Positions 30,355 through 39,472 of a DNA stretch of 64,000 nt are shown one piece after another. The number at the start of each line of letters is the position of its first letter. Position 1 is the first letter of the stretch. A program made the position numbers and the translations under genes. Location: positions 620,001 through 684,000 of the forward strand of contig CAJIZA010000001.1 of assembly GCA_905181815.1 (NCBI GenBank), written 5' to 3'. This DNA is from an uncultured Planktomarina sp. GTDB taxonomy: Bacteria; Pseudomonadota; Alphaproteobacteria; Rhodobacterales; Rhodobacteraceae. A model generated the notes under the pieces. The model searched no databases, had not been told where the DNA came from, and saw only the letters and a list, made by a program, of their open reading frames with translations.

Positions 30355-32454
30355 ATGCAAAAGCAAACTGTGCGCCTGGGCGTGGACATCGGCGGTACCT
30401 TCACGGATGTCGTTTTGGAGCGTGGCGTCGCCCTCTTTTCCACCAAAGTCTTAACCACCTATCGCGCCCCAGAAGAGGCCATTGTCGAGGGCATGGCCCG
30501 CGTCTGTGCGCAAGCCCAAATCGATCCCGTTGAGATCAACCAGATCATTCATGGCACCACTCTTGCCACAAATGCTTTGATCGAGCGCCGCGGTGCCAAG
30601 ACCGCTTTGATCACCACCGAGGGCTTCCGCGATGTCATTGAGATGCGAACCGAAAGCCGCTTTGAACAATATGACCTCAACCTCACCCTGCCCCCACCGC
30701 TCCTGCCCCGCAATTTTCGCTACACAATCGAAGAGCGGATGCAGGCCGATGGTCAAGTACTTAAGCCGATCAACCGCGCTGAGATTGAAGCCCTTGTAGA
30801 TGAAATTAAGCAGGCCGGTTTTGAGAGCATCGCGGTGGGATTTCTGCATTCCTACGTCAATGACGCTCATGAGCGCCTTGTGGCTGAAGTTGTTTCTGAG
30901 AAAATACCCGGCGCCATGCTTTCGCTGTCCTGCGAAGTCAGCCCGCAGATGCGCGAATATGAGCGCTTCAACACCACCATCGCCAATGCCTATATTAAAC
31001 CCTTGATGAAAACCTATTTGGGCCGTCTCAAAGGGCGTTTGAACGGTGCAGGAGCTTCATGTCCAATCTTTTTGATGCACTCCGGTGGCGGAATCATCAG
31101 CCTGGAAAATGCCACTGAATTTCCCGTTCGCTTGGTAGAATCCGGCCCGGCTGGCGGAGCGGTTTTTGCGGCCCATATCGCCGCGCGTCACAAGATTGAT
31201 AAGGTGCTCTCTTTCGACATGGGCGGCACCACAGCGAAGATTTGCCTCATCAAAGACCAAACACCAAAAACTGCCCGTGTCTTCGAGATCGCACGCAGCT
31301 ATCGGTTCAAAAAAGGCTCGGGCATGCCCATTTCAATTCCCGTGATCGATATGGTCGAGATCGGCGCCGGTGGGGGCTCCTTAGCCCATGTCGACAGCCT
31401 GCAGCAAATCAGGGTTGGGCCAGAAAGCGCCGGTTCCGAGCCTGGCCCGGCCTGCTATGACCGTGGCGGCACCCGACCGGCGGTGACCGATGCCGATTTA
31501 GTCCTGGGACGGCTGGATCCGGACAACTTTGCGGGCGGACGCATCGCGCTGAAGCCTGCAGCGAGTGCAGCTGCGCTTGCGGCACATTTGGGAGATACGC
31601 TCGATATGGACACCCAAACCGCAGCCTTCGGCCTCTCTGAGGTTGTGGATGAAAATATGGCTAATGCCGCGCGGGTGCATGCCGTGGAAAACGGCGAAGA
31701 CCTCAGCGATTACACGATGATCGCCTTTGGCGGCGCAGCCCCTTTGCACGCTGGGCGCTTATGCGAAAAATTGGGCATTGCCCGTCTCCTCGTGCCCACT
31801 GGAGCCGGGGTCGGATCTGCTATTGGTTTTCTGTGCGCCCCTTTCAGCTTTGAAGCCACCCGCAGCCAGTTCATGCGTCTGGCTGATTTTAGATCTAACG
31901 TGGCGACTGGCTTGCTGGTGGAATTGACACAGGAAGCCACAGCCTTTGTGCGCAGCTGTGACGCGAAAGCCAAAATTGAGGCGCAATACAAAGTCTATAT
32001 GCGCTATTCGGGCCAGGGATGGGAAATTCCCGTGCCCTTTGATGCCGCCCTAGCCCAATCTCCTGATGCGGCGCAGTTTGAAGCGCTGTTTGAGCGCGAA
32101 TACCAAACCCTTTTTGGCCGCAATGTCGCAGGTATGGACATTGAGATCACCGTTTGGTCCGTCAATGCCACAACCACCGCCGCACCCGTAAAATCCCTGG
32201 CGCCCCAGCCGGCTGGCCAGCGCTTGACGGCCACCCATTACCGCAGCCTGTTTGACGCTGCATCCGCGCAAAAAACACAGGCGGCACACTGGCGTCGCGC
32301 GGACTTGGCCATAGGCGCAGAGCTGGACGGGCCTGCGGTAATTGGGGAAGATGAAACCACCATCATCGTGCCCAAATCCCGCCGCGCTCGAGCGATGAGT
32401 GATGGATGTATTGAGCTGACGGCGCGTTCAACACAGAAAGGAGCGGCTCAATGA
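30355..32454 (+). CDS. hyuA: Hydantoinase/5-oxoprolinase subunit A (HyuA)
   Basis: The 699-residue protein starts MQKQTVRLGVDIGGTFTDVVLERG. This is the N-terminal ASKHA ATP-binding motif of the hydantoinase A/oxoprolinase family. It also has IIHGTTLATNALIERRGAKTALITTEGFRD (as a landmark around residues 60-90) and the MGGTTAKICLI motif near residue 290. Such enzymes use ATP to open cyclic amides (hydantoins, 5-oxoproline, N-methylhydantoin) or to carboxylate ketones (acetone and acetophenone carboxylases). A GGAGG Shine-Dalgarno 5 bases before the ATG at 30355 fixes the start. It overlaps hyuB by 4 bases and leads a four-gene operon. Confidence 0.9.
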   Translation: MQKQTVRLGVDIGGTFTDVVLERGVALFSTKVLTTYRAPEEAIVEGMARVCAQAQIDPVEINQIIHGTTLATNALIERRGAKTALITTEGFRDVIEMRTESRFEQYDLNLTLPPPLLPRNFRYTIEERMQADGQVLKPINRAEIEALVDEIKQAGFESIAVGFLHSYVNDAHERLVAEVVSEKIPGAMLSLSCEVSPQMREYERFNTTIANAYIKPLMKTYLGRLKGRLNGAGASCPIFLMHSGGGIISLENATEFPVRLVESGPAGGAVFAAHIAARHKIDKVLSFDMGGTTAKICLIKDQTPKTARVFEIARSYRFKKGSGMPISIPVIDMVEIGAGGGSLAHVDSLQQIRVGPESAGSEPGPACYDRGGTRPAVTDADLVLGRLDPDNFAGGRIALKPAASAAALAAHLGDTLDMDTQTAAFGLSEVVDENMANAARVHAVENGEDLSDYTMIAFGGAAPLHAGRLCEKLGIARLLVPTGAGVGSAIGFLCAPFSFEATRSQFMRLADFRSNVATGLLVELTQEATAFVRSCDAKAKIEAQYKVYMRYSGQGWEIPVPFDAALAQSPDAAQFEALFEREYQTLFGRNVAGMDIEITVWSVNATTTAAPVKSLAPQPAGQRLTATHYRSLFDAASAQKTQAAHWRRADLAIGAELDGPAVIGEDETTIIVPKSRRARAMSDGCIELTARSTQKGAAQ

Positions 32455-34175
32455 TCTCTCCCACGACACCCCGATCCACTTCTGAAGTGCAGTATCAAGT
32501 CATGTGGAACCGCCTGATCTCTGTGGTCGAAGAGCAGGCCCAAGCTCTGGTGCGTACGGCGTTCTCGACCTCCGTGCGCGAGGCCGGGGATCTTTCTGCC
32601 GGGGTCTATGACGCGCAAGGCCACATGCTGGCCCAAGCGGTCACCGGCACCCCAGGCCATGTCAATGCCATGGCCGATGCGGTGGCCCATTTCATACGCC
32701 GGATTGGCCGCGAAAATTTCGCCCCCGGCGATATTTACATCACCAATGATCCTTGGGAGGGCACTGGCCACTTACATGATATAACAATTGTAACCCCGAG
32801 TTACTACAATGAAAATTTTGTTGGATTCTTTGCCTGCACGGCGCATATCGTTGATATCGGTGGCCGGGGATTTGGGGCGGATGCCAATAGTGTCTACGAG
32901 GAAGGTCTCTACATACCCATTATGAAATTGGCCGATCGGGGCATGGTGGATCGGGCCTTGATGCAAATCATCCGCGGCAATGTGCGCGAGCCTGATCAAC
33001 TGGTGGGAGACATCTATGCGCTGGCCAGCTGCAACGAAATTGGGCTCCGGCGCTTGATTGATATGATGGACGAATTTGAGCTTGTGGATTTGTCAGGTAT
33101 TTCAGAGTTTATTCTCTCCAACTCCCGCCGCGCGACGCGCGAGCGGATCAACGCGCTGACGCCCGGCATGGCCCGAGGGGAAATGCGCAGTGACGGCTAT
33201 TCGCAGCCGGTCGATCTAAAAGTGCAGGTCACCATCGAAAAGGACCGCATTTTATGCGATTTTGCCGGCACTTCTGGCCTGGATAAGAAGGGCATCAACT
33301 GCCCACTGGTCTACACCAAAGCCTATGCCTGCTACGCGCTAAAATGCGCCATTGCGCCAGAGATTCCTAATAACGCAGCCAGCCTTGCGCCCTTCGAAAT
33401 CACAGCTCCCGAAAACACCATCGTTAATGCCCTGCATCCCGCCCCTGTGGCGCTGCGTCATATAATTGGCCATATGGTCCCCGATGCGGTCTATGCGGCT
33501 TTGGATCAATTACTGCCCGGACTGGTGCCTGCCGAGGGAGCGGGATGCTTGTGCAATTTCCAAGTCTCCCTTCGCGCCCGCAGCGATGTACCCACCCCAC
33601 CTCATGCCCGGCGCGCAGAGGTTTTGACCTTCAACTCCGGCGGATCTGGTGCTCGACCCGGTTTGGATGGTATGAACGCCACTGCTTTTCCCAGTGGTGT
33701 GATGACCATGCCCATCGAAGCTACCGAGCAGGTCGGTCCAGTTTTAATTTGGCGCAAAGAGCTGCGTCCCGACAGCGGCGGCACAGGCCGACATCGCGGC
33801 GGATTGGGCCAATATATGGAGGTTGGCGCGCAAGAAGGCTATGAATTTGACATCCAAGCAATGTTCGATCGCGTCAACCACCCAGCCAATGGTCGCCAAG
33901 GCGGATCCAAAGGCGGGGCCACGACGATTGCGCTTAACGACGGCACAGCCATGCGTGGGAAAGGCAAGCAATTTGTGCCCCATGGTAAAAAAGTCATGAT
34001 GGCTTTTCCCGGTGGCGCTGGCTATGGGCCAGTCTCTGAGCGGACCACCGAAGAAATCCTCAAAGATCTGGCCGGCGGGTATATCACCGCACAGGCGGCC
34101 GAGGAGCTTTACGGTCTGGCGCCACAACAGATCGCCGATGTGTTGACGCGGGCAAAAAACGGCGAGGAGTTCTAA
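32451..34175 (+). CDS. hyuB: Hydantoinase/5-oxoprolinase subunit B (HyuB)
   Basis: The 574-residue partner subunit has the family N-terminus with NRLISVVEEQAQALVRTAFSTSVREAGD (around residues 18-45), the metal-site region GDIYITNDPWEGTGHLHD at about residues 92-110, and VDIGGRGFGADANSVYEEG. Together with HyuA it forms the catalytic complex. The ATG lies in the 4-base overlap with hyuA and its TAA is immediately followed by the ATG of the FAD oxidoreductase gene. Length is normal. The substrate is not readable from sequence. Confidence 0.9.
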   Translation: MISPTTPRSTSEVQYQVMWNRLISVVEEQAQALVRTAFSTSVREAGDLSAGVYDAQGHMLAQAVTGTPGHVNAMADAVAHFIRRIGRENFAPGDIYITNDPWEGTGHLHDITIVTPSYYNENFVGFFACTAHIVDIGGRGFGADANSVYEEGLYIPIMKLADRGMVDRALMQIIRGNVREPDQLVGDIYALASCNEIGLRRLIDMMDEFELVDLSGISEFILSNSRRATRERINALTPGMARGEMRSDGYSQPVDLKVQVTIEKDRILCDFAGTSGLDKKGINCPLVYTKAYACYALKCAIAPEIPNNAASLAPFEITAPENTIVNALHPAPVALRHIIGHMVPDAVYAALDQLLPGLVPAEGAGCLCNFQVSLRARSDVPTPPHARRAEVLTFNSGGSGARPGLDGMNATAFPSGVMTMPIEATEQVGPVLIWRKELRPDSGGTGRHRGGLGQYMEVGAQEGYEFDIQAMFDRVNHPANGRQGGSKGGATTIALNDGTAMRGKGKQFVPHGKKVMMAFPGGAGYGPVSERTTEEILKDLAGGYITAQAAEELYGLAPQQIADVLTRAKNGEEF

Positions 34176-35384
34176 ATGGCACTGCCGCTGCAAACCCCCA
34201 AAGCGAAAAGCTATGACGTAATCCTCATTGGCGGCGCCATGTATGGTAGCTCCATAGCCTGGTGGCTTAGCCGCAATCCGGGGTTTGACGGCTCTATTCT
34301 TGTGGTGGAGCGGGATCTCAGTTTTGAATTCACTTCCACAAGCCACACCAATTCCTGCATCCGCCAACAGTTTTCGAACTCAACCAATATCCAAATCAGC
34401 CAATTTGGTGCAGAGTTTATCAACAATTTTCAGAGCTATTTTGACCACGACCCCCGTATTCCAAAAATCCATATCCAATCTTTCGGCTATATGTATTTGG
34501 CCAATAGCGCCACTGGGGCCGAAAGCCTGCGTCGCAGTCAAGCGTTGCAGGCACAACTGGGCGCCGGTACGCGACATATGACAGCCTCTGAAATTCAAGC
34601 TGAATATCCATTTTATCATTTGGATGACATTACCGCAGGCAATCACAACACCGTCAACGAAGGCTATTTTGACGGCGGCACAATTTTTGATTGGTGCAAG
34701 CGCGTGGCCCAAGAAAAAGGCACCGAATACGTGCAAAATAGGGTTGTGGCGATTGACCGGCGCGCAGACCGAATTCAGAGCGTTACCCTGGCCTCGGGTG
34801 AAAATCTCACCTGTGGGTTATTGGTCAATTGCACAGGCCCCCGCGCCATACAAACTGCGCGCATGGCCGGGCTCGACTTGCCTGTTGAGCCGCGCAAACG
34901 CTACAGCTTCATCTTTGATGCCGAGCAGCCGTTAGAGCGCGACCTGCCCCTCACCATTGACCCCTCTGGCGTGCATATGCGTTCAGAGGGGCGCTATTAT
35001 CTCGCCGGCTGTCCGCCCGATGATGATGCGTCCGTAGCCTATGACGATTTCACCCAGGACCACAGTATTTGGCAAGAGAAGGTCTGGCCCATTCTCGCCG
35101 CCCGCGTGCCGCAATTTGAAGCGATCAAGCTGATCAACAGCTGGGCGGGACATTACGCCTATAACACCTTCGATCAAAACGCGATCATCGGCCCACATCA
35201 TCAGGTCGAGAACTTCCTCTTTGCAAATGGGTTTTCTGGCCACGGCTTACAACAATCCATGGCAATCGGGCGAGGATTGGCAGAATTTATCACCTACGGC
35301 GCCTATCGCAGCATTGACCTTTCCCCCTTCGCATACAAACGTATCGAAGACGGCAATCCCTTTATCGAAAAGGCAGTAATTTGA
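34176..35384 (+). CDS. FAD-dependent oxidoreductase, DAO (amino acid/sarcosine oxidase-like) family
   Basis: The 402-residue flavoprotein has the dinucleotide motif DVILIGGAMYGSSIAWWL at about residues 14-31. Later segments include TSHTNSCIRQQFSNS, where related enzymes contact the flavin, and the C-terminal GFSGHGLQQSMAIGRGLAE. DAO-family members oxidise C-N bonds of secondary or tertiary amines and amino acids. It follows hyuB with no gap and overlaps the next gene by one base (TGATG), so its substrate is probably made or consumed by the HyuAB step. Note that GGAMYG departs from the common GxGxxG pattern at one position. Confidence 0.8.
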   Translation: MALPLQTPKAKSYDVILIGGAMYGSSIAWWLSRNPGFDGSILVVERDLSFEFTSTSHTNSCIRQQFSNSTNIQISQFGAEFINNFQSYFDHDPRIPKIHIQSFGYMYLANSATGAESLRRSQALQAQLGAGTRHMTASEIQAEYPFYHLDDITAGNHNTVNEGYFDGGTIFDWCKRVAQEKGTEYVQNRVVAIDRRADRIQSVTLASGENLTCGLLVNCTGPRAIQTARMAGLDLPVEPRKRYSFIFDAEQPLERDLPLTIDPSGVHMRSEGRYYLAGCPPDDDASVAYDDFTQDHSIWQEKVWPILAARVPQFEAIKLINSWAGHYAYNTFDQNAIIGPHHQVENFLFANGFSGHGLQQSMAIGRGLAEFITYGAYRSIDLSPFAYKRIEDGNPFIEKAVI

Positions 35385-36220
35385 TGAAAAAACTCGTGTT
35401 AACCGGGGCAGCGGGGCGGCTGGGCTCGTATCTGCGCGAACCCCTGAGCCAGATGTGCGACAGCCTGGTCTCCACCGATTGGACCGATGACATCGGCAAG
35501 CTTTATCCCGGTGAGACCTATGTGAAAGCAGACCTTGGAGATCTGGACGCCATCGAGGCGGTGCTTGATGGCGCGGAAATGGTTATCCATTTTGGCGCTA
35601 TTGGCGATGAGGCCGCCTGGGACAAGATTCTACATTCCAATATCATTGGCGCCTACAACGTGTGGGAAGCTGCCGCTCGCAAGGGGCTGCGCCGCGTGGT
35701 CTATGCCAGCTCCATCCATGCGGTGGGCATGTATCCGAAAACCCAAAGGATCGATACCGAGGTGCCGCACCGCCCGGACACTTACTATGGTTTGGCAAAA
35801 TGTTTCGCAGAGGATCTTGGCAGTCTCTACTGGGACAAAAAGGGCATTGAGAGTGTGCATCTGCGCATCCTTTCCGCCGCTCAGGTCAATAATCCGCGCG
35901 CGCTCGGCTCCTGGCTGTCCTACGACGATCTGATCCATTTGGTTCAGCAGGCCATCACCACACCGATCACAGGCTTTTCAGTAATTTATGGCGTGTCTAA
36001 CAATGACCAATTCACGGTCGACAATCACAAGGTGGCCTTCTTGGGCTATCGTCCCAAAGACAATGCAGAGCAATTTGCCGCTGAGGTCCTAGCTACCGCC
36101 GATCCAGCAGATCCCCATGACCCCGGACAAATGTGCCAAGGCGGGCCCTTCGCCTCAGTGGAGATTGGATTTTCAGGCACGGCCAGCATGAATATCGTGC
36201 AAGACAAAAAAGAAATATAA
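35384..36220 (+). CDS. NAD-dependent epimerase/dehydratase-family SDR, uronate dehydrogenase-like
   Basis: The 278-residue protein starts MKKLVLTGAAGRLGSYLREPL. It has the Rossmann motif TGAAGRLG, the active-site region VYASSIHAVGMYPKTQR and Y-x-x-x-K as YYGLAKCFAEDLG at about residues 134-146, and a C-terminal FLGYRPKDNAEQFA. This pattern resembles bacterial uronate dehydrogenase, which oxidises galacturonate or glucuronate to lactones. No uronate genes are adjacent, so a different alcohol or hemiacetal substrate produced by the operon is more likely. It ends the hyuA-led operon. Confidence 0.78.
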   Translation: MKKLVLTGAAGRLGSYLREPLSQMCDSLVSTDWTDDIGKLYPGETYVKADLGDLDAIEAVLDGAEMVIHFGAIGDEAAWDKILHSNIIGAYNVWEAAARKGLRRVVYASSIHAVGMYPKTQRIDTEVPHRPDTYYGLAKCFAEDLGSLYWDKKGIESVHLRILSAAQVNNPRALGSWLSYDDLIHLVQQAITTPITGFSVIYGVSNNDQFTVDNHKVAFLGYRPKDNAEQFAAEVLATADPADPHDPGQMCQGGPFASVEIGFSGTASMNIVQDKKEI

Positions 36221-36321
36221 ACCCCCCATGGCGGCGGACCCAACCGCTCCCAACTGCTGCGCACCATCCAACCGTTAGGGCGCCACCTCTCGGCGCGAGC
36301 TGCAATCTGCCCCGGGCGCGC

Positions 36322-37167
36322 TCATCGCCAGTAAAGATTGCGCGGCGCGGGGGTGAAGTCCGCCAGCGTTTTGGGCGCATAGATCTCGATCACCAGCGGA
36401 TGGCATTGCGCTGTGTCGCTGGAATGCTCTGCGCCGCAATCGCCGCCCGGGCAGGCAGAGAGGCCGAGTGTGATATCAATCTGCGCCTCAAGCTCAAGGA
36501 AGTCTCCCGGACGCACGGGGCTGGCCTTCATGAAATATTGATGCGTGTCGCAGGTAAACCCCGTCAACATGAAGACATTGAGCACATCATGCACATGCCG
36601 CTCCGCCTCCTCAAGCGGCAGATCAAAGTGATCTGCCACAGCGCGCGTCAGGTTGGAATGGCAGCAATAGTGGTAATCTGTACCACTGAGCAGGCGGCCG
36701 GTATAGGGATCACAGCGTGTGCCAATCACATCATGCACCGAGCCGCCATCGGCGTCATAGTCATACCAGTCAAGCGTGTCACAGGTGATATGCGCCAAGG
36801 GCCGCATGAACGGAAAGCTCGACCAGAGACTGTCACCCGTGCTGACATGGGTGCCGTGCAGGGCACGTGTTTTACCGCTGTAGAACCGCTCGTCGATGTT
36901 GTGGCTGTTCCAAATGTTCAGATCCCCCACCTGCGGCCCCTCCACAGACACAATCCGCGCAAAATGCCCTGCGGGAACATCAATGCAGGCGGCTGTTCGG
37001 GGCGGCACAGAGAGCCGCTGCAGCAATTCTGCGCCCTCCCGCCTTGCAGCTGAAGCCGCCAGATCTACCTGCGGCAGGGTCTCGGTGGGATAGCACACAA
37101 CCACCGGACGCGCCCGCCGCGCCTGCGCATCTGTGGGTTCTGCGTGCGTGGGATGTTGATGTTTCAT
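36322..37167 (-). CDS. DUF1989 / urea carboxylase-associated family protein
   Basis: The 281-residue protein has DUF1989 features. These include VPAGHFARIVSVEGPQVGDLNIWN, the HGTHVSTGDSLWSSFPFM region, TDYHYCCHSNLTRAV with adjacent Cys residues, and a Cys pair in ACPGGDCG near the C-terminus, which suggests a metal site. Family members sit next to urea carboxylase or allophanate genes and act on small amide or guanidine compounds. It lies on the opposite strand between the two plus-strand operons and is divergent from the PLP lyase gene across 100 bases, which suggests shared control. Confidence 0.82.
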   Translation of the reverse strand: MKHQHPTHAEPTDAQARRARPVVVCYPTETLPQVDLAASAARREGAELLQRLSVPPRTAACIDVPAGHFARIVSVEGPQVGDLNIWNSHNIDERFYSGKTRALHGTHVSTGDSLWSSFPFMRPLAHITCDTLDWYDYDADGGSVHDVIGTRCDPYTGRLLSGTDYHYCCHSNLTRAVADHFDLPLEEAERHVHDVLNVFMLTGFTCDTHQYFMKASPVRPGDFLELEAQIDITLGLSACPGGDCGAEHSSDTAQCHPLVIEIYAPKTLADFTPAPRNLYWR

Positions 37168-37267
37168 TTGATCTCTCTATGTGGATGCCCCCATGTTAGT
37201 GGCGCGCGATGAAATTGACAATTCCACGCTGTGACAGGTCGCATATGGGCTTGCTCTTACGAGCGCG

Positions 37268-38332
37268 ATGGGCTCCATTTACGCCATGGATATATTGCAA
37301 AACCCCCACCGCCACACGGGCTTGACCGTCGACATCCTGCGCGACATCCCCGCCCCCTCGACCGATGCTGCCGCTGTGCAAGCCCTTCTGGCCCGTTGCC
37401 CCAATGCCGCTGAAACTGAAATGCTGCAAGCTCCCAGTATTGCCCAAGCTCTCAAGATCGCGCGCCTCAGCGTGAAGGATGAGCGCGGCCGCATGGGCCT
37501 GGGCAGTTTCAAAGCACTTGGCGCCGCCTATGTCATCGCCCATAGCGCCATCATCAAAGGCGAAGTGCAGAGCGCGAAAACCTATGTCACCGCCAGTGCA
37601 GGAAATCACGGGCTTAGCGTGGCGGCCGGCGCAAAGGCCTTTGGCGCCACCTCCGTGATCTTTCTCAGCCAAAGCGTGCCAGAAGCCTTTGCCAAACGAT
37701 TGATCGCGCAAGGCGCAAAAGTCGAGCGCGCCGGCGAGACTTATGAGCAGAGCATGAGCGCGGCGCAAGCCGCGGCCAAGCACAATGGCTGGACGTTGCT
37801 ATCGGACAGCTCTTGGCCTGGCTACAGCGATTTGAGCCATCGTTTGATGGAGGGCTATACAGTCTTTATGGCCGAATCCGAGCGGCAAATTTCTGCTCCT
37901 ACCCATATCTTTTTGCAAGCCGGTGTTGGCGGACTGGCCGGAGCCGCAGCCGCGATGGCCCGCAAAATTTGGGGCGATGCACCGGTGATCGTGGTGGTCG
38001 AACCAATCCACGCCCCCGCTTTGCACGGCTGTATTCACGCCGGTGATTTCGTCGCCGCCAAAGGTCCAGGAAGCGCCATGGGCCGGCTGGATTGCCTCGA
38101 AGCCTCTTTGATCGCCCTTAAGGGGCTGGCCAAGGATGCCGATGTCTTTGCGCTCATCAGCGAAGAAGAAGGCCAAGCCGGCGCCGATTATGCCGCAGCC
38201 CATCAGATGGAGAGCACGCCCTCCGGGGCTGCAGGTCTGGCAGGTCTCTTTGCCTCACCCGCCCATCGTGCGGCGCTCAAACTTGACGCAAACTCTCATG
38301 TGCTCGTGATACTTTCAGAAGGTCCAGAATAA
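37268..38332 (+). CDS. PLP-dependent lyase, diaminopropionate ammonia-lyase-like
   Basis: The 354-residue fold-type II PLP enzyme has the Schiff-base Lys82 in MGLGSFKALGAAYV, the cofactor-cradling SAGNHGLSVAAGA, and the phosphate-binding glycine loop QAGVGGLAGAAAA. It resembles diaminopropionate ammonia-lyase and threonine dehydratase; the ectoine protein EutB belongs to the same superfamily. It would eliminate ammonia from an amino acid. A second in-frame ATG at 37286 (MDILQNPHRHTG) is an equally good start; neither has a strong Shine-Dalgarno. Its TAA shares a base with the ATG of the M24 gene. Confidence 0.82.
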   Translation: MGSIYAMDILQNPHRHTGLTVDILRDIPAPSTDAAAVQALLARCPNAAETEMLQAPSIAQALKIARLSVKDERGRMGLGSFKALGAAYVIAHSAIIKGEVQSAKTYVTASAGNHGLSVAAGAKAFGATSVIFLSQSVPEAFAKRLIAQGAKVERAGETYEQSMSAAQAAAKHNGWTLLSDSSWPGYSDLSHRLMEGYTVFMAESERQISAPTHIFLQAGVGGLAGAAAAMARKIWGDAPVIVVVEPIHAPALHGCIHAGDFVAAKGPGSAMGRLDCLEASLIALKGLAKDADVFALISEEEGQAGADYAAAHQMESTPSGAAGLAGLFASPAHRAALKLDANSHVLVILSEGPE

Positions 38333-39471
38333 TGCCCCAAGGCTTCGAAACCGCAGAATTTAAAGCGCGTCTGACACGGGCACAAAGCCGCATGGATGCG
38401 GCGGATCTGGATGCAATCTTACTGACCACAGAGCCAGATATTCGCTATTTCACCGGCTACCTCACAAGATTCTGGGAAAGCCCGTGCCGGCCTTGGTTCT
38501 TGGTTTTGCCCCGCTCTGGCGATCCCATTGCTGTCATCCCCTCGATTGGGGCGGCGCTAATGGCCCACACATGGATAACAGATATTCGCACATGGCGTGC
38601 GCCAGATCTCGAAGATGATGGCATAAGCCTTTTGGCTGAGACCCTGCGTGCTTTAGGCCCACGCATTGGCACTCCCAGCGGGTTACAGTCACATCTGCGC
38701 ATGCCACTGGGCGATTTTGCCCGGCTCAATGCAACTCTTCCCCAGCCCATTGAAGCCGATGCTGACATTCTACGCAGCCTGCGTTTGGTGAAATCTGAGG
38801 CTGAGATTGAGAAAATCAAGACAGCTTGCCAGATTGCCACCCGCGCCTTTGTACGCGTGCCGGAGATTGCCCGCATTGGCCAGCCTTTGGCACCGGTGTT
38901 TCGTGATTTTCAGCGTCTTTGCCTGGATGAAGGTGCCGATTGGGTGCCCTATCTCGCCGGTGCTGCGGCGCCCGGCGGCTATGGCGATGTGATCTCTCCA
39001 GCCAACGACCGTCCGCTAGAGGCGGGCGATGTCTTGATGCTGGATACTGGCTTGGTGCATGATGGCTATTTTTGCGATTTTGATCGCAACTTTGCCGTTG
39101 GTATCCCATCACCAGATGTTGCCGCAGGACACGGCCGTTTGATTGAGGCCACATATGCCGCTTTTGAGGCCGCGCGACCGGGCAATACCGCCGCAGAGCT
39201 GTTTCACGTCATGGACAAGATTGTCACCGGCGGCGCCGGCGGGTCCGAGGCAGGCCGCTATGGCCATGGGCTTGGTATGAACCTCACGGAATGGCCCAGC
39301 TTGATCCCAACGGATCACACGCCGCTGGTCTCAGGCATGGTCCTCACCTTGGAACCGGGGATCGAACTGGCGCTGGGCCGCACCTTGGTTCATGAGGAAA
39401 ATATCGTCATTCGCGATCATGGCGCCGAGTGGCTCAGCCAACCCTATGGCGCCGAGATGGTTAGGATTTGA
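38332..39471 (+). CDS. M24-family metallohydrolase (Xaa-Pro peptidase type)
   Basis: The 379-residue pita-bread enzyme has a creatinase/prolidase N-terminal domain and keeps the dinuclear metal ligands. These are Asp238 in MLDTGLVHDG, Asp249 in FCDFDRNF, His312 in GHGLGMN, Glu341 in LTLEPGIEL and Glu355/356 in VHEENIV. It therefore looks like a metal-dependent peptidase or amidohydrolase, not a metal-free creatinase. Ectoine hydrolase DoeA/EutD is also M24. It is coupled to the PLP lyase (TAATG) and to the racemase gene 2 bases downstream, so it likely hydrolyses an amide in the same pathway. Confidence 0.83.
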   Translation: MPQGFETAEFKARLTRAQSRMDAADLDAILLTTEPDIRYFTGYLTRFWESPCRPWFLVLPRSGDPIAVIPSIGAALMAHTWITDIRTWRAPDLEDDGISLLAETLRALGPRIGTPSGLQSHLRMPLGDFARLNATLPQPIEADADILRSLRLVKSEAEIEKIKTACQIATRAFVRVPEIARIGQPLAPVFRDFQRLCLDEGADWVPYLAGAAAPGGYGDVISPANDRPLEAGDVLMLDTGLVHDGYFCDFDRNFAVGIPSPDVAAGHGRLIEATYAAFEAARPGNTAAELFHVMDKIVTGGAGGSEAGRYGHGLGMNLTEWPSLIPTDHTPLVSGMVLTLEPGIELALGRTLVHEENIVIRDHGAEWLSQPYGAEMVRI

Positions 39472-39472
39472 C

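Noticed and set aside
36133-37053. A 306-residue plus-strand frame
   Set aside because: It is antisense to the DUF1989 gene, which has clear family motifs; the plus-strand translation has none.
38332-39471. M24 gene as creatinase, to fit a creatinine pathway with HyuAB and sarcosine oxidase
   Set aside because: Creatinases lack the metal ligands, whereas all the expected Asp, His and Glu ligands are present here.
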